From the NCBI GenBank assembly GCA_019914995.1, contig CM034128.1, positions 10,621,501 through 10,685,500 on the forward strand: DNA of 64,000 nt, written 5' to 3'. Of the stretch, positions 43,494-59,721 are shown one piece after another. Numbering within the stretch: the stretch's first letter is position 1; each line of letters opens with the position of its first letter. The notes under the pieces are model-generated. The model was not told the DNA's origin and searched no databases. It was given only the letters and a program-made list of their open reading frames with translations. The translations under genes and the position numbers were made by a program. This DNA comes from Acanthochlamys bracteata (Eukaryota; Streptophyta; Magnoliopsida; Pandanales; Velloziaceae).

Positions 43494-46400
43494 CTATAGA
43501 AGAGTAAGCTCAAGCTTCGGCCGGTTGGGCTGGGGCTCAACAACCTCCAAGTGAATTTTAACTGTCTGCAACAACCTGTAACTTATATTTGTACCTGGCT
43601 TTGTCACTCTCTGGTGTGCCTCATCTATTACCCATTCCCCTGCCTTCTCCCCCTTTGGTAAAAGATATATTGGGCCTTCAATACCAAACCTTCACAAAAA
43701 CCAACCCAAAAAAAAAAAAAAAAAAAAGGAAAAAGGATCACCTTTACATACCAGTTTTCTTAGAAGAGTGGTTCATAAAAAAAGGAAGCTTTAGCACTTG
43801 ACAAATTAGCTTGTATTCTTTAAGAGATCACAGAAATTAAAGGAGGAACATCACCTCAACTTGTATTAACCGACACATATATATGACCAACTTAAGAACT
43901 ATACTGCTAAGAAAATGCATCAACCTAAAGAGTAAATAGGAAGCAACCATACTTGGGAACGAAGACTATAAATCCGTTTGATTTAATTTTCACGATTCGG
44001 CCTTCTGTGTCTGTGGGTCTGTCATATAATGGAAAATAGTGGGCACATCTTTTAGTCAAAAGACAATATTCTGCTCCTTAAAGACCAGAGACACAAAAGC
44101 TCACCTCTTCCTGAAGTAAATAAGCGTGTGAAGCTCAACTGAGGCTCGACTGGCCATTTGAGCGTTTCGGTGACGATAATTCAAATCTAGAAAAAGAAAA
44201 CATTTGATATTTAACAAGTATAAAGAAAAGGATTGTCACTGTGACAGAAACAGACATCTCTTACTGTCTGCTATGCTTGTGAGCTTGGGAGCATCAATAA
44301 AAATGGGTGGAAGACTGGCTATTCCCACTGCTGCAGCTAACAACCTGTGAACTATGACATCTGGAGGAAGAAACATGACAAATTAGTTTCCTGTTGTGCT
44401 AAATTAAAATCAAGTCTCTAACGAAAAAGTGGGCAATTCAGTAGACAATAAAATCAGTAGCAATTTCAATTGTTAAAATGTAAAAGTCTCACACTCAAAC
44501 ATGAATTAGCCATAGCAATGAGCCCCAACTACATCACATTTCTCCCCCACCCTTAATTTTGTGTCGCGAGCTCTTACATAATTCAGACCATGACAATTGC
44601 AGTTCGGAACGCATAACATACAAAGAGCCCATAAATGCATTGAACAAGAAATTTCTCCCCAAGCAGTAGGTTAGACCTCTTGATTACTATAACTAACATT
44701 CCTGCCGTCACTAGAAATTATGCTAAAAAAAGTATTTACCATTGAAATGGCTGGGGAATAGGCAGGATCTACAAAGCATATTTCTAAAGAGGAGACTATA
44801 GTCAAAGTTGACAAGGAAAAAGAGAGAATAACTAACCTGCATATCTGCGAATAGGTGAAGTGAAATGGGTATAGATGGGTGCTGCCAGTCCATAATGGAA
44901 GAATTCAGAGGGACTGAGATCTCCACTGCAGAAGTAAACAGCCTATAGCAGAGATAAATCAGCAAAAGGTGCCAGAAGTTAAACTGCAACAAGTACCAGA
45001 AGCTATACTACATCAAGCTTAGAAAAATTAGGCAATGTACCTGAGTCATGCACCTTGTAGCAATAATCCTAATTAGTTTGTTGAAGTAAGGATCATCGCC
45101 CTGGAAAAGAGTTATGTCAATAACCAAACTGCAAATCTAGGAATCTTATATCCATCAATAATACAAATAGGAAGCAAAGCAAACTCTTCTATACCACTGC
45201 ATGATCAAGCGAATCAGCTAGAGCCTTTGAAGATGAGACATCTAAAATCAGGCCAACAGCAGCAGCAGTCTGCAACAATGGTTCAAGCATCTCTTTTGTA
45301 GGACTAGGGTGCCGTCTGATTGCATTAATCAAAACAAATTATATTTGGAAATAACAATACAGTTAATGCACACAACTCATGGTTTATAAGATAATATCCT
45401 GCAAATGCCAACGTCTGCCTTTCCAGCAAGTTTTCATAGACAAAGTGCACATAGCACTGCCAAAAGGTGATGGTAAAATAAGGAGCAACACAATAACACT
45501 TTGAAGAGAAACCATATAAGTCAAAATAAAAATCATATCACTTGGCAAAGTAGTGAATCAATGCCCATAGTTCATCGTAGTATTCAATGTTCTATAAGAA
45601 ATAGCTTTATCAGTGTTATTCATCAAAAGCCACAAAAAGAACTTTGACGAGAAGAATCATTCATCAGTTTGCTTGTAGTTCATGATTTTATACCAGTTTA
45701 CCATTTTATTTTATCTTTTTTTTATATAGATTAACCTGCAATTCCTAGGTTCGAACCTCCAACCTACCCATGGATGCTTAGCCTGTACTTTATATCTTAT
45801 CAAATGACATTGACACATCATTGAAGAAGGTAAAGATGTTAAGCAATGTGCATAAGGAAGGTCATAATGTGAAGCACACCACCACTAAGGTAAGATAGAA
45901 ATTCTCTTGATGTACCTGAGCAAGGAGCATAATGGGTAATGTTTAACAATTTTTTGTGCAACTGAAACATTAGCAGCTAACATAAACTCTTCAATCATTT
46001 GATTGGCCTCTTGAATTTGGTAGATGCCTGACGAGAGTGATAATAACAATAAAATCAGTCAACCCTCTTGTTGGTTGAAGTACAGATATAGACATTCTGC
46101 TAAGCACTGACCTATGTCCAATGGGTCATGCGTTTCTGTATCAATTTGAAACTTCACTTCCGCTGATGCAAGAGTCAGCGCTCCTCTTTCCATTCTCCTG
46201 AGTCTCATGGCCTGCAAATTCAGAAATTAAAAATAATCAGGTCGCTTTCAATTTCCAAAGATTCACACCAGAAGCATTTCCCAAGATATTAGAGGTTTTT
46301 ACCTTTGCTAGTGAATTCAGATTCCGTAGATCAACAGTTAATGGATCCATCAAGCGTCTGCAGCAAATTGCAACAAAAACAAATTTTTTGGTGAAAATTT

Positions 46401-49400
46401 TCCATAAATAGACCGCCAACGAAGTAACATACTGACTTTGGATTACAAGACAGCTGGATTTTCTTCCACATAAAATAAAATTCGACAAATGAACCCACTT
46501 GGTCATGTCCCATAAAGTCAGTATTACAAAAATTCTAACAACAAAAAAATGACAGTATATACCTATCATCCATCCTTGCTTGGGCTTCAACATAAGACAA
46601 AGCAGCACGTGACCTTATGACACTCTTAGTGTATCTTGTAGAAAGTATTTCTGCTTCAGGTGTCATTTCCTGTAATGAAGACAAACCATTGATTGATGGT
46701 AATATGTTGTTGAAACAGAACTAGCAGGTGGTTTACAAAAGACTAGAATCAACCAGATTTACAATAACAACATTATCATATTCCACAAATTTGCAGACTT
46801 AGGAACCACATACATTAAACAAAGCAACCTACTAAATTACATAGTCAAATATACTACCAATTCCTTCCATCGAATATTAAGCTATGCATGTCTTTACACA
46901 CACCCATCACTCAGATGATAAGTTATAGAATAGATTTGAAGAATTTAAGTGTTGCAGCTCTCTAGACGCTTCGAAGCATTACACTGAGACTTGATGCTTT
47001 CTTGAGAAAGAAGTCATACCATTAATAATTTATCACATCTCTAAAAGGACTACAGGAAACTATGGCTCATCTGAAGCACAAGGTCAAATGAAACATACCC
47101 ATATAACAGAGAAAGCTAACCGCTCAACATCAGAACGAAGAGAGCAAATATCTGCAATAAAGATCAATCATAACCACACGTAAGATAGCTTATATGAAAG
47201 GAGTGATGGAGTTGATAGAGTTCATATACAAATTATCAACTAAACATTAACAAATACCTTCAGTTAAAGGTTTTGGCAGCATATCAATTCTCCTCTCAAC
47301 AAGATAAACAGATGTACCTCTTTGTGAAGCTTCCTCATCAAGAGGAGTTCCAGGAAGAACGAAGTTTGTGACATCAGCAATATCTAGACAACCACTATCA
47401 AGGATGTCCACATGTATATATCAAAATGACACAGTACGAAAGATGAAAAATGGGAACCAAGAAAAGTATATGATGCCTGATGCAGATGAGGACCAAAAGG
47501 GTCAAGCAAGATGTTGAATGTCTATATGTCATCATTGCAACCACCTATGCAGGTATTTAAGCAAACTAGTTCCGCAATTCAATTTTATGTTCTACTTAGT
47601 TCAGTTGTATTAGTGGCATGCAGGGGGAAAAAAGGGATCAGAACGAAATACCCAACTATCATCAATGTCACAAAAAGACAAAGGATACGAACTCCAACTT
47701 CATAATTGCCGCTTGGAAGCAATGTGCAATGCAATGCATCATCAATATCTTTGCAGCCTAAGGAAGTGAAAAAGAAAGTGCATTAAATGTCAGTAAACCA
47801 AAATATATACGGAACAGTATTTGAAAAGAACAATAAAACCCACTCCACTAGAGCAGCTTACCAGGTGGATCCACACTATAAACTCTCAAATGTCTTAAGT
47901 CCTGCCTATTAAATTTAGTCAAATCTTCAGCAGAAAATGACCAGGGCAAGGGTGGGAGGCAATTGAGAACTTGTGCAGAAAAAGGTCTTGAGTTGATGTC
48001 ATTATCAATCAGAACCATCTGAGAAAATAAAACAGAATTCTCATGTAAGTAAAATTGAAGGATGACATTGCACATTGTTTATGGACTGAGGAGACTTGAT
48101 TCATATTCAGAAGGAACTTGCCTCTGTTTCAGTATCTCTATCACCAATCTCTCCTATCGTTCTTACATAATGACCAAATGGATAACGAGATGAACGATCC
48201 CAACAGTCCACACCAACTATTATCCTTTTATCCAGAAGATTCCCAAGCTGTCTAGTTTGGATCCGAATTTTAGGTATCCTACGATCTTTGGATATAAATA
48301 AAGCATGGGCAACACCTCCATTACCTGCAGGCATTGGCATTGGCTCCAACGACCCACAATAGCTGCATTAAGTCATTTTCACACAATGAGTTTGAGATTA
48401 GTAACAGTAAATCTTTGCCGATTATGGCATGACTTATTCCTAACGATGCCGGAAAAGAAGCATTAACAATGTCAAAAAGGTTTCTTATAATGCAATGAAC
48501 TCCAAATACACTAAGTATTGATGACTTACGAATGCCAATTTCTCTTGATGATACCAACAACACGACCGCATGGACGGCACTGTGTGGGTCCCTTGGCTCC
48601 TGAAGCCATCTGAACCACATTTGTGCTCTTTGGTGCATCATCAGCACTACTTGGAACCAAGCGAACATCTTCTACCTCATCTTCTTCTTCTGGGTAATGA
48701 AAAATACCATGAACCACCAGAAAATTGAATGGAAGTTGTAAAAGAAAATCACATACCATCATCAGCAATGATTGAGGACTTCCCCTCATTCCACTGTTCT
48801 TGAGGTAGAAGTTCAACAGCAACTACATCTCCATCGAACGCCCTGTTCATGTTGGTTCTACCATAAATGACAATCTCATCACCTATACTCTCACTGCCAA
48901 CATATGCTTCAAATGGATTATAACGGTTGACCCTAAGCTTTCCTTGATGATAAATTCCACGTGTAAGGCCAGTATTAATTTCTGACATAGGCTTGTGCTG
49001 CATTAGGAAGAAAGGCACTTCAAGGTTCAAATCCAACTCAGCAAATGAATCTTAGATTTGAAAAATGTGGAACAGTTTTAAGAAATCTCCAAAGTGAAGA
49101 CAAGTTATCTGAGTTTTTGGAAAAATAAGACATAGATTTGAAGGTGAAAGGACCTCAGAATATATGATTGTCTTCTTTGATGGTCTCAAATCTTCAGCAC
49201 CCTCCATAGCTATATCTCCAGATGAAGGTAGGACAACTAAGTCCAGTAAATCAGGACGTCCAAGAGATCGCACATACGATTCAACTGAAATATTAAAATT
49301 ATCCAGCAGTCAGTAAATGTAAAACAAGAAAGTTCTATCATCTATAAAACAGCTATTATGGGCGTACCTGTCTCTGCAGGAATCCCCTCATCAAGTGCTT

Positions 49401-51617
49401 TTCTCCTATTCTCCATGTCATTAGTAATAAGCAAGACTCGGGTTTTACCACCCAAATGGCTTTGGTACCAACAAGCAGCCACCCGTATTGCTAAAATGAC
49501 AATAGAAGTTTCAATAGAGTGAGGACTTCAATAACTTTGCAATTCCGTTAAACACTTGCCCATAGAAAGAGCACAAACAGAGCTCTAATAATCGAACTTC
49601 CTGAAGTTATACCCTAGAGCTTGGAACTGTAGTTTCATCTATCACCAACAAATAGAAGTAGCATCATCTTATTGCAAAGTCCTCTACATAGCACAACCAA
49701 CTCTAATTGACTGTACACACAAAATAAAAAAGGCTAATGGAGTGTTTGGGAGCGCTTATGAAATGAAGCTTTTCTGGAATAAAGGGTATTTTGTTTTCGC
49801 AAAACGAGCTCTACTTTTCTGACCTAAAATAAGCAATAATGAAATCTTAAGACATAGAATTTTTCTGTACTTTTCAATTTTTTAAATAAATTCTGTAGAA
49901 ACATTATAGAAGACTTATTGAAAAAACGTGAAATGAAAAGGAGATTTTGAAATTGAGCTAAATGTTCTGCCAAACATACCCTAAGCTGTTTCAAAACAAG
50001 GCTGAATAGTCGCAGCTATTATGAAAGGCCTAACAACATTCAGGCTCAACCAACTAGACTGACATGAATGGTGCGAGAACCAAGCAATTCAAGTTGATAT
50101 TATTTGAGAGATGATGACCATTCAAATAAGTAAAGAAAGGCTAAATACTACTTCAGTGCTAAGATATGATTCTTGATAATAAAAGTATAAGAGTTAACTA
50201 GTAGCAAGTAAGGACATCAAATGACGCAAAAAGATAAAAACGATATATGATATACCTTAAGAGCTCAAACGTTTAATAAAAGTAAAGTGTTACTGCATAT
50301 TAAACTACATCCAATGTTGGTAGAATATCTCAAACGTTGCTAGTTTTAGAAGAGATCTTCTCCTAACCAACAAAATATCAACTTTAAAGCAGCTTCTCTA
50401 TGTGAATATCTGAAATCAAAAGCTGAGAACAGAATTATCTCAGGCTGAGTAGTATTTAATATGAGATGAGAGATCTAACAAAACCAACAAAAAAGTCACA
50501 ATGCCAGGAAGAGACCACACTGGCAAGAATTCTATGAAGTTTAAGGAAGAAAAAGGATCTACAAATACCTCGGTCGTTTCTGTCATTGGGACTCTCCCCA
50601 ACCATCTCCTTGACAAAAGTATCCCTAAGTAGAAAAGCAGATACTCATAAGAAAGCCAAAGGAAGCTTACTAATTCGTTGAATAACGGGGACAAAAGTAA
50701 ATTGCATAATACAAAGACAAATCATGTAATTACTGAAGCAATAGGAATATGGGTGAGAATGAATCCAAACAATTTTAATTTCTTAATGGTGCTTTTCAGG
50801 CAACCAATTTTACATTAGGAAAATCAATCTCTCTTCTGAAGATGTTCAAATCAGATTTGTTGCAATTTCATCACTTTTATGATCAGAGACTTCATGAATG
50901 CTGATTAATGCAGTTGCCGCTACATTCATTAGTTGTTGAAGCTATTAACATAATACCTACTCCTCACACTCGCCATGGAAAATTCCACTTGATCCTGAAA
51001 CCAACCCAAACTTCTCTAAGTAACCAAGCCACAACTTCCCAGGTTTTTAACCAAATTAGTTCTCATTGAATGCCAGTTATCCTTCGATTGCCCATACATC
51101 AGTGGAACTAATTGAGCAAGCTACCTCCACTACAATTATACTAAAATGAAAAGAAAGGTGCAAATCTGCTCACTTGTGGTAGTCATTAGAGAAAACAAAG
51201 AACCCCCGGGACTGATCAGCGCAGAGTGCACGAAGACGATTATACACAGCTAGGTTCTTGTGTCTGACTTCTTCAAGAACAACAGACAGAAGCACAACAT
51301 CACGAATCGCCGGGTTCTCCAAAAGATCAATCTGGTGAAGCACAACGTTGGTGTCCACAATCAGTATCTCCTGGGCCGACGAACTCAATCGAGCTCCGGT
51401 AGTCTCGCAAACTCCACATGCCTCAGCTCCGCAGTAGATGTCGTCACGCAAGTAATGCTCCTTCACTACCTGATCGATTGATACACAGAGAGATGTTGAT
51501 TGATGAATAGATGGAGAGAGGGAGACAGAAGAGAAGTAAGAGTTAGGGTTTAGGGTGGAATACCTTCAGGATTTTGCCTCCCTTGGTTTTCTTCACGAAG
51601 GATTTGTTCTGCAACAT
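43494..51617 (-). CDS. RRP44: Exosome complex ribonuclease RRP44/DIS3
   Basis: The catalytic exosome subunit: a 3'-5' exonuclease and endonuclease for RNA processing and decay, nuclear and cytoplasmic. ATG at 51617 ([18 protein letters not shown], exon 51617-51564), then exons 51469-51174, 50624-50569, about 49492-49371 and many more, to the stop at 43494. The protein is roughly 930 residues in about 18 exons. The N-terminal PIN domain has [40 protein letters not shown] and [16 protein letters not shown], with acidic nuclease residues kept. Cold-shock-type OB regions contain [16 protein letters not shown]. The RNB domain has [19 protein letters not shown] (catalytic Asp cluster), [56 protein letters not shown]. 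The S1 end contains [19 protein letters not shown] and [11 protein letters not shown]. Splice phases checked at several joins agree, for example GVH split across 47.4-47.7 kb. It looks intact. Confidence 0.94.
49738..49984. repeat. MITE-like element in an RRP44 intron
   Basis: The left end GTGTTTGGGAGCGCTTATGA and the reversed right end AGGGTATGTTTGGCAGAACA are imperfect inverted repeats around an AT-rich core with TAGAATTTTTCTGTACTTTT. A relative starting GTGTTTAGAATGCTTATGAA lies near 3593. Confidence 0.6.
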
Positions 51618-51814
51618 CGCCGCACCCGTGCTTTATTTCTTTTCCGGCACGCCGCGAAACCGGGAACGAAATTTGTTTGTTGTTTGTTTTTATACACGTC
51701 TAGGTTGCGGTGTATTTAGCCAGTCCACATGTAATTCTTCTTCAAGTAAGGCCCATATAATATAACTGTTCGGCCCATGAGAACAATAGCTTAAGAACTC
51801 TGATTCTGAAATTG

Positions 51815-52005
51815 TATTTTCCAAACATTCCATTTAAATTTTCAATTATATATTTTTAATACATATTTTATAAATATCTAAAAAATTTATTTAAAAATTT
51901 AAAAAATATAAAAAAAATTCTACATAGTAAGATTTTTTCACTGTATATTTTTATTATTTGTTTAGAATTAAAATTATAAAACTTATTTGAAAAAAACAAA
52001 TGCCT
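51815..52005. repeat. AT-rich interspersed repeat
   Basis: Contains ATACATATTTTATAAATATC and TCTACATAGTAAGATTTTTT in the same order as the copies near 4240 and 41160. It lies between RRP44 and the GAPB remnant. Confidence 0.5.
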
Positions 52006-52179
52006 ACTCAATAGAATCATCACTACAGTCGCAGTTAGGTTGCGTTTGGGTAAAATATGCTAAAACGGATCACGATCCTCTCCATTTATAAGGTTCAAAA
52101 AGGGATATAGGTATTCAAAGACAACAACGTACCCAGAGGCTATGGAAACAAAACATTGAACTAAGATGGCAGCTCGATA

Positions 52180-52793
<614 letters not shown>

Positions 52794-54260
52794 GCAGGAA
52801 GAATTTGTTAATTGGTGATTTCATATGGTGCATATATGATTCTGTTAGCGCCCTTTACAGGATATTCCTGTATTCAGAAAGGGAGAGTTTTAATTTTGTA
52901 GAATAAGATTGATTACAGTCTGTAAGAAACATTTCCCGCAGATTTTAATGAACAAAGGGAGCCAACTCATTAGGTTCAGTGTTACCCCAACAATATGGCC
53001 GCTATAATTCTACGCTCTGTAGTGCTGCTATAATCATGTAAAAGATTAATCTAGCTCGGTCATGTTGTCTAGATACAGTAATAATAAAATAGAGTTACTG
53101 TGCGAATTGCTACTAGTTTAAGCAGTTAGAAAGTAATGCATTAGAATAACATCCCTTAAACAGTTTCAAATATCAGCTACAGTTGCATCATATAGTTCCA
53201 CTTAAGTTTCAGACCTCCATCAACACAATTTTAGTGGAAAGAATCACATGCAATAACACCTCACAATTTGATTTGAAAGTTCGAACAGCAAGTTAAAGAA
53301 GTTGTAAATAACAAACTTCATGGAACTAATCGAACTTCCAAGAGCAATATCCAGCAATGATGGGCTGCTCTTCATTGCAGGCTCAACCTGCTGCAGCTTC
53401 GAGCAAAATTGCATCCCAGGTCTCACCGATAACAGAAGAGCTTAATTGGAAGTGCACAAGTGTTACTGGTGCAAGCAATATCTCAGCTACTACTCTACTG
53501 TGGTTGGCCTTAAAAGGAGTCAGCTGCAGGACACAGGAAAGATGTCCTATGAATATTTGCTTTATGCAAAATGTTAAACGCTAAGCATGATACCTATCAT
53601 ATAAACTTGTATAAATCCACATTTTAAGGCTAACACCACAAAACATGCAATGATAAAATCAATCTCAAATCTTGAATACAGGTCGATTGTAAGCATAAGT
53701 AGTATATATTTTAGACAGAGCTATAAAAGCCAAGTACGACTGTAAGCACCTCTGAGAACGAGCAAGAAACATCCCGGCTGCATAGAAACCCAGACTTAAA
53801 ACAATCAGAATACACATTGGACTGGCATCAAACACTGTGGTGTTTCACAAAACTAAGATCGAGGACCTTCCCAACATAGGCTACACATATTTGATGATTC
53901 TAAGAACAGCAATCAAGTTCAACAAGGTAACAGATGAAGTGGCTTTTAGCATTAATATGTTATTACAGATTACAACATGGCTAGCTGGCACATAAATTTG
54001 AATAAAGATAATATAAGCATCGGACATATTGTGGAACTCAAGCGATATGCATCAGGTCTAGTAGGTAGCACTTTTATAAGGGATTGACAAGACCCAAATG
54101 AAGAGCAGTACCTAACGTAAGTCTACCAGAAAAGATGTACCTTTATCTGAAAGACAAGTGCCATGCTAGCAAACAAAGGATACCAAATAATAATTAAATA
54201 AATGATTCTTATATTAACTGTCATTATTAGGAAAAAGTTCACATGCTATATACCTCTCAA
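52794..54260. other. Intergenic region between the GAPB remnant and homoserine kinase
   Basis: No firm gene. On the minus strand 53430-53560 reads LTPFKANHSRVVAEILLAP followed by VTLVHFQLSSSVIGETWDAI, and 53750-53820 reads a hydrophobic CILIVLSLGFYAAGMFLARS; both could be exons of an unrecognised gene or the 3' region of the kinase transcript. Not called. Confidence 0.35.
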
Positions 54261-55409
54261 TTACTTGGAGCTTTTGCTAATAACTCGTGCACCAAGTCGG
54301 TCCAGTACCGTCAACGTGGACTTTGCCTTCAGCCCTCCGTCTTTCAGGAATGCCTCCACCATCACCTTGCCTACCTCTGCCCCCTTCTCCTCATCATCCA
54401 CCACTGCCACGGCAGTGGGACCTGCACCACTAATTGTGCATCCATAAGCACCAACTGCTAATGCTGCCCGCTTGACTGCTAGCATTCCAGGTATCAATGG
54501 CGCTCTTCGTGGCTCCACAATCCCATCCCCTGACAATGCCTTTCCAAGCATCCTAACATCGCCTTGTACAACTGCCGCAGCAAGCATTGCAGCCTGGCTA
54601 GAATTCTTCACATGCTCCTTCATGCTAACCTCCCCTGGCAAAGCCTCCCGCATCTTCTTTGTTGGCGCTTCAAACTCCGGACTAACCAAAACGAAAAAGA
54701 TCCGATTTTTATTGGGAAACTCAAGACGTACAAGATCTAAAGGATCATAACTAGAAATCAGAACAAATCCACCAAGCAAAGCTGGAGCAACATTGTCAGC
54801 ATGGTAACCGCTGACCTTCCGCTCCGATTCAAGACAAGCAAGAACAAGCTCATCAGCAGACAATAAAGACCCAAACAAAGAATTAACCGCAACAGCGGCG
54901 GCGGCAGCAGAGGCAGCACTAGACCCAAGTCCAGAACCAAGAGGCAAACCTTTCACAAGCTCAATCGAAACACCAGCAGATTTCACACCGAGTAATCTCA
55001 TAGCAGCAATCCCAGCAATCCCAGCACAATTATGAATCGGACTGAAAGAAAGTTTCTTCGACGGAGAGACTATCTTAGATATTCGAATCGTAGCCGGTGG
55101 AACAGAAGGATCAACGACAGCAGTAACAGTGTCACCGAGAGAAGAAACAGCGCAGCCGAGGAAATCAAATCCAGGGCCGAGATTCGCGACAGTCGCTGGA
55201 GCGAAGGCAGTGGAAGAGTTGAGAACCGGTGAGGGATCGGAGAAGATAGGGCGGATTGCGGGAGTGAAGAATTCAGTTTCGGTTACTGAGCAACGGATCG
55301 TTGGAGTGAAACGGAGTTGATTGTGACTGTTGGTAGTTAACGTTGCCGGAAAGTGTGATGGTGTTGAAATCTTCGCCGCTACTGCCGCCGCCGTTGCTGC
55401 CATCGCCAT
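54261..55409 (-). CDS. HSK: Homoserine kinase, plastidial
   Basis: ATP-dependent phosphorylation of homoserine to O-phosphohomoserine, the branch point to threonine and methionine, in the plastid. It is a single intronless frame of 382 residues (Arabidopsis about 370), starting MAMAATAAAV at 55409; the third codon is also ATG. The first 50 or so residues are Ala/Ser/Thr-rich with no acidic residues before CSVTETE, like a transit peptide. GHMP-kinase motifs: FAPATVANLGPGFDFLGCAV (motif 1), KGLPLGSGLGSSAASAAAAA (ATP-binding motif 2), and GAYGCTISGAGPTAVAVVDD (motif 3). In Arabidopsis the gene is DMR1, where mutants resist downy mildew. The next gene upstream is a GLR in the same orientation, as I recall for At2g17265 and At2g17260. 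Confidence 0.96.
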   Translation of the reverse strand: MAMAATAAAVAAKISTPSHFPATLTTNSHNQLRFTPTIRCSVTETEFFTPAIRPIFSDPSPVLNSSTAFAPATVANLGPGFDFLGCAVSSLGDTVTAVVDPSVPPATIRISKIVSPSKKLSFSPIHNCAGIAGIAAMRLLGVKSAGVSIELVKGLPLGSGLGSSAASAAAAAVAVNSLFGSLLSADELVLACLESERKVSGYHADNVAPALLGGFVLISSYDPLDLVRLEFPNKNRIFFVLVSPEFEAPTKKMREALPGEVSMKEHVKNSSQAAMLAAAVVQGDVRMLGKALSGDGIVEPRRAPLIPGMLAVKRAALAVGAYGCTISGAGPTAVAVVDDEEKGAEVGKVMVEAFLKDGGLKAKSTLTVLDRLGARVISKSSK

Positions 55410-56127
55410 TTATTTTCTTTTCTGTTTGGTCAGCGAGTGGAGAAATAATGAAGATTTTAAGAGACTTCCGCAAAACAGGCCCATCAATAATTTTCTTACA
55501 TAAAATACTTTTGCGGTATCATATATTTTTAAACTTAAAAAAATATTTGACAATATATAACATTCTCATATTTCTCAAAACTTTTAAATATATTTTATCA
55601 TAATCACGTCCCTTTAAGCTGAAGTGAGTTTTCGAATAAGTTAAATGAACTATACACTTCACTTATTTAAAAGAGAGTTTTTGAACTTTTAAAAATAATT
55701 TTTTGAAAAGTATGGACAAACAAAATTTTGAAATATTTAATCCGAATTCAATTTTATATAATAAAAATAGTTATTATAAATTTTTAACTAAAATATGGGT
55801 GGATCAATTCAAAAATTGTGATACGAAAAATTTTTCGATTGGACGTTTGATTCGATTCTTATTACTATCAATTGTATATTAACTTTCATCGATATAGGTG
55901 AACATCAAAAATTTTTCTCACTATCAACATTTCCATCAATTGCATGCCTCTGCCTTGAACACAAGAAACTACAACAGCAGCATTTGAAAACTTCAGTACT
56001 TACTATATTGGAACAGATTGGTTACGTATGTACATAGCTAAATCTCAACCTCAATCCTCAATGGAAGAAACGATTTTCTACAAAATTTATGTGGTATGCA
56101 GCATTGCAGTTGAATACAAGTTTCTAT
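55410..56127. other. Spacer: homoserine kinase promoter and GLR 3' region
   Basis: AT-rich with no gene. Words near 55600-55680 (GAGTTTTCGAATAAGTTAAA) resemble the AT-rich repeat families elsewhere in the window. Confidence 0.4.

Positions 56128-59721
<3,594 letters not shown>

Noticed and set aside
43708-43730. Poly-A run as evidence of a processed retrocopy or SINE end
   Set aside because: It lies in an RRP44 intron without an element body or target duplication.
53244-53820. Minus-strand exon-like stretches, including a hydrophobic segment
   Set aside because: No family recognised and no consistent splice chain; it may be untranslated sequence of the homoserine kinase transcript.
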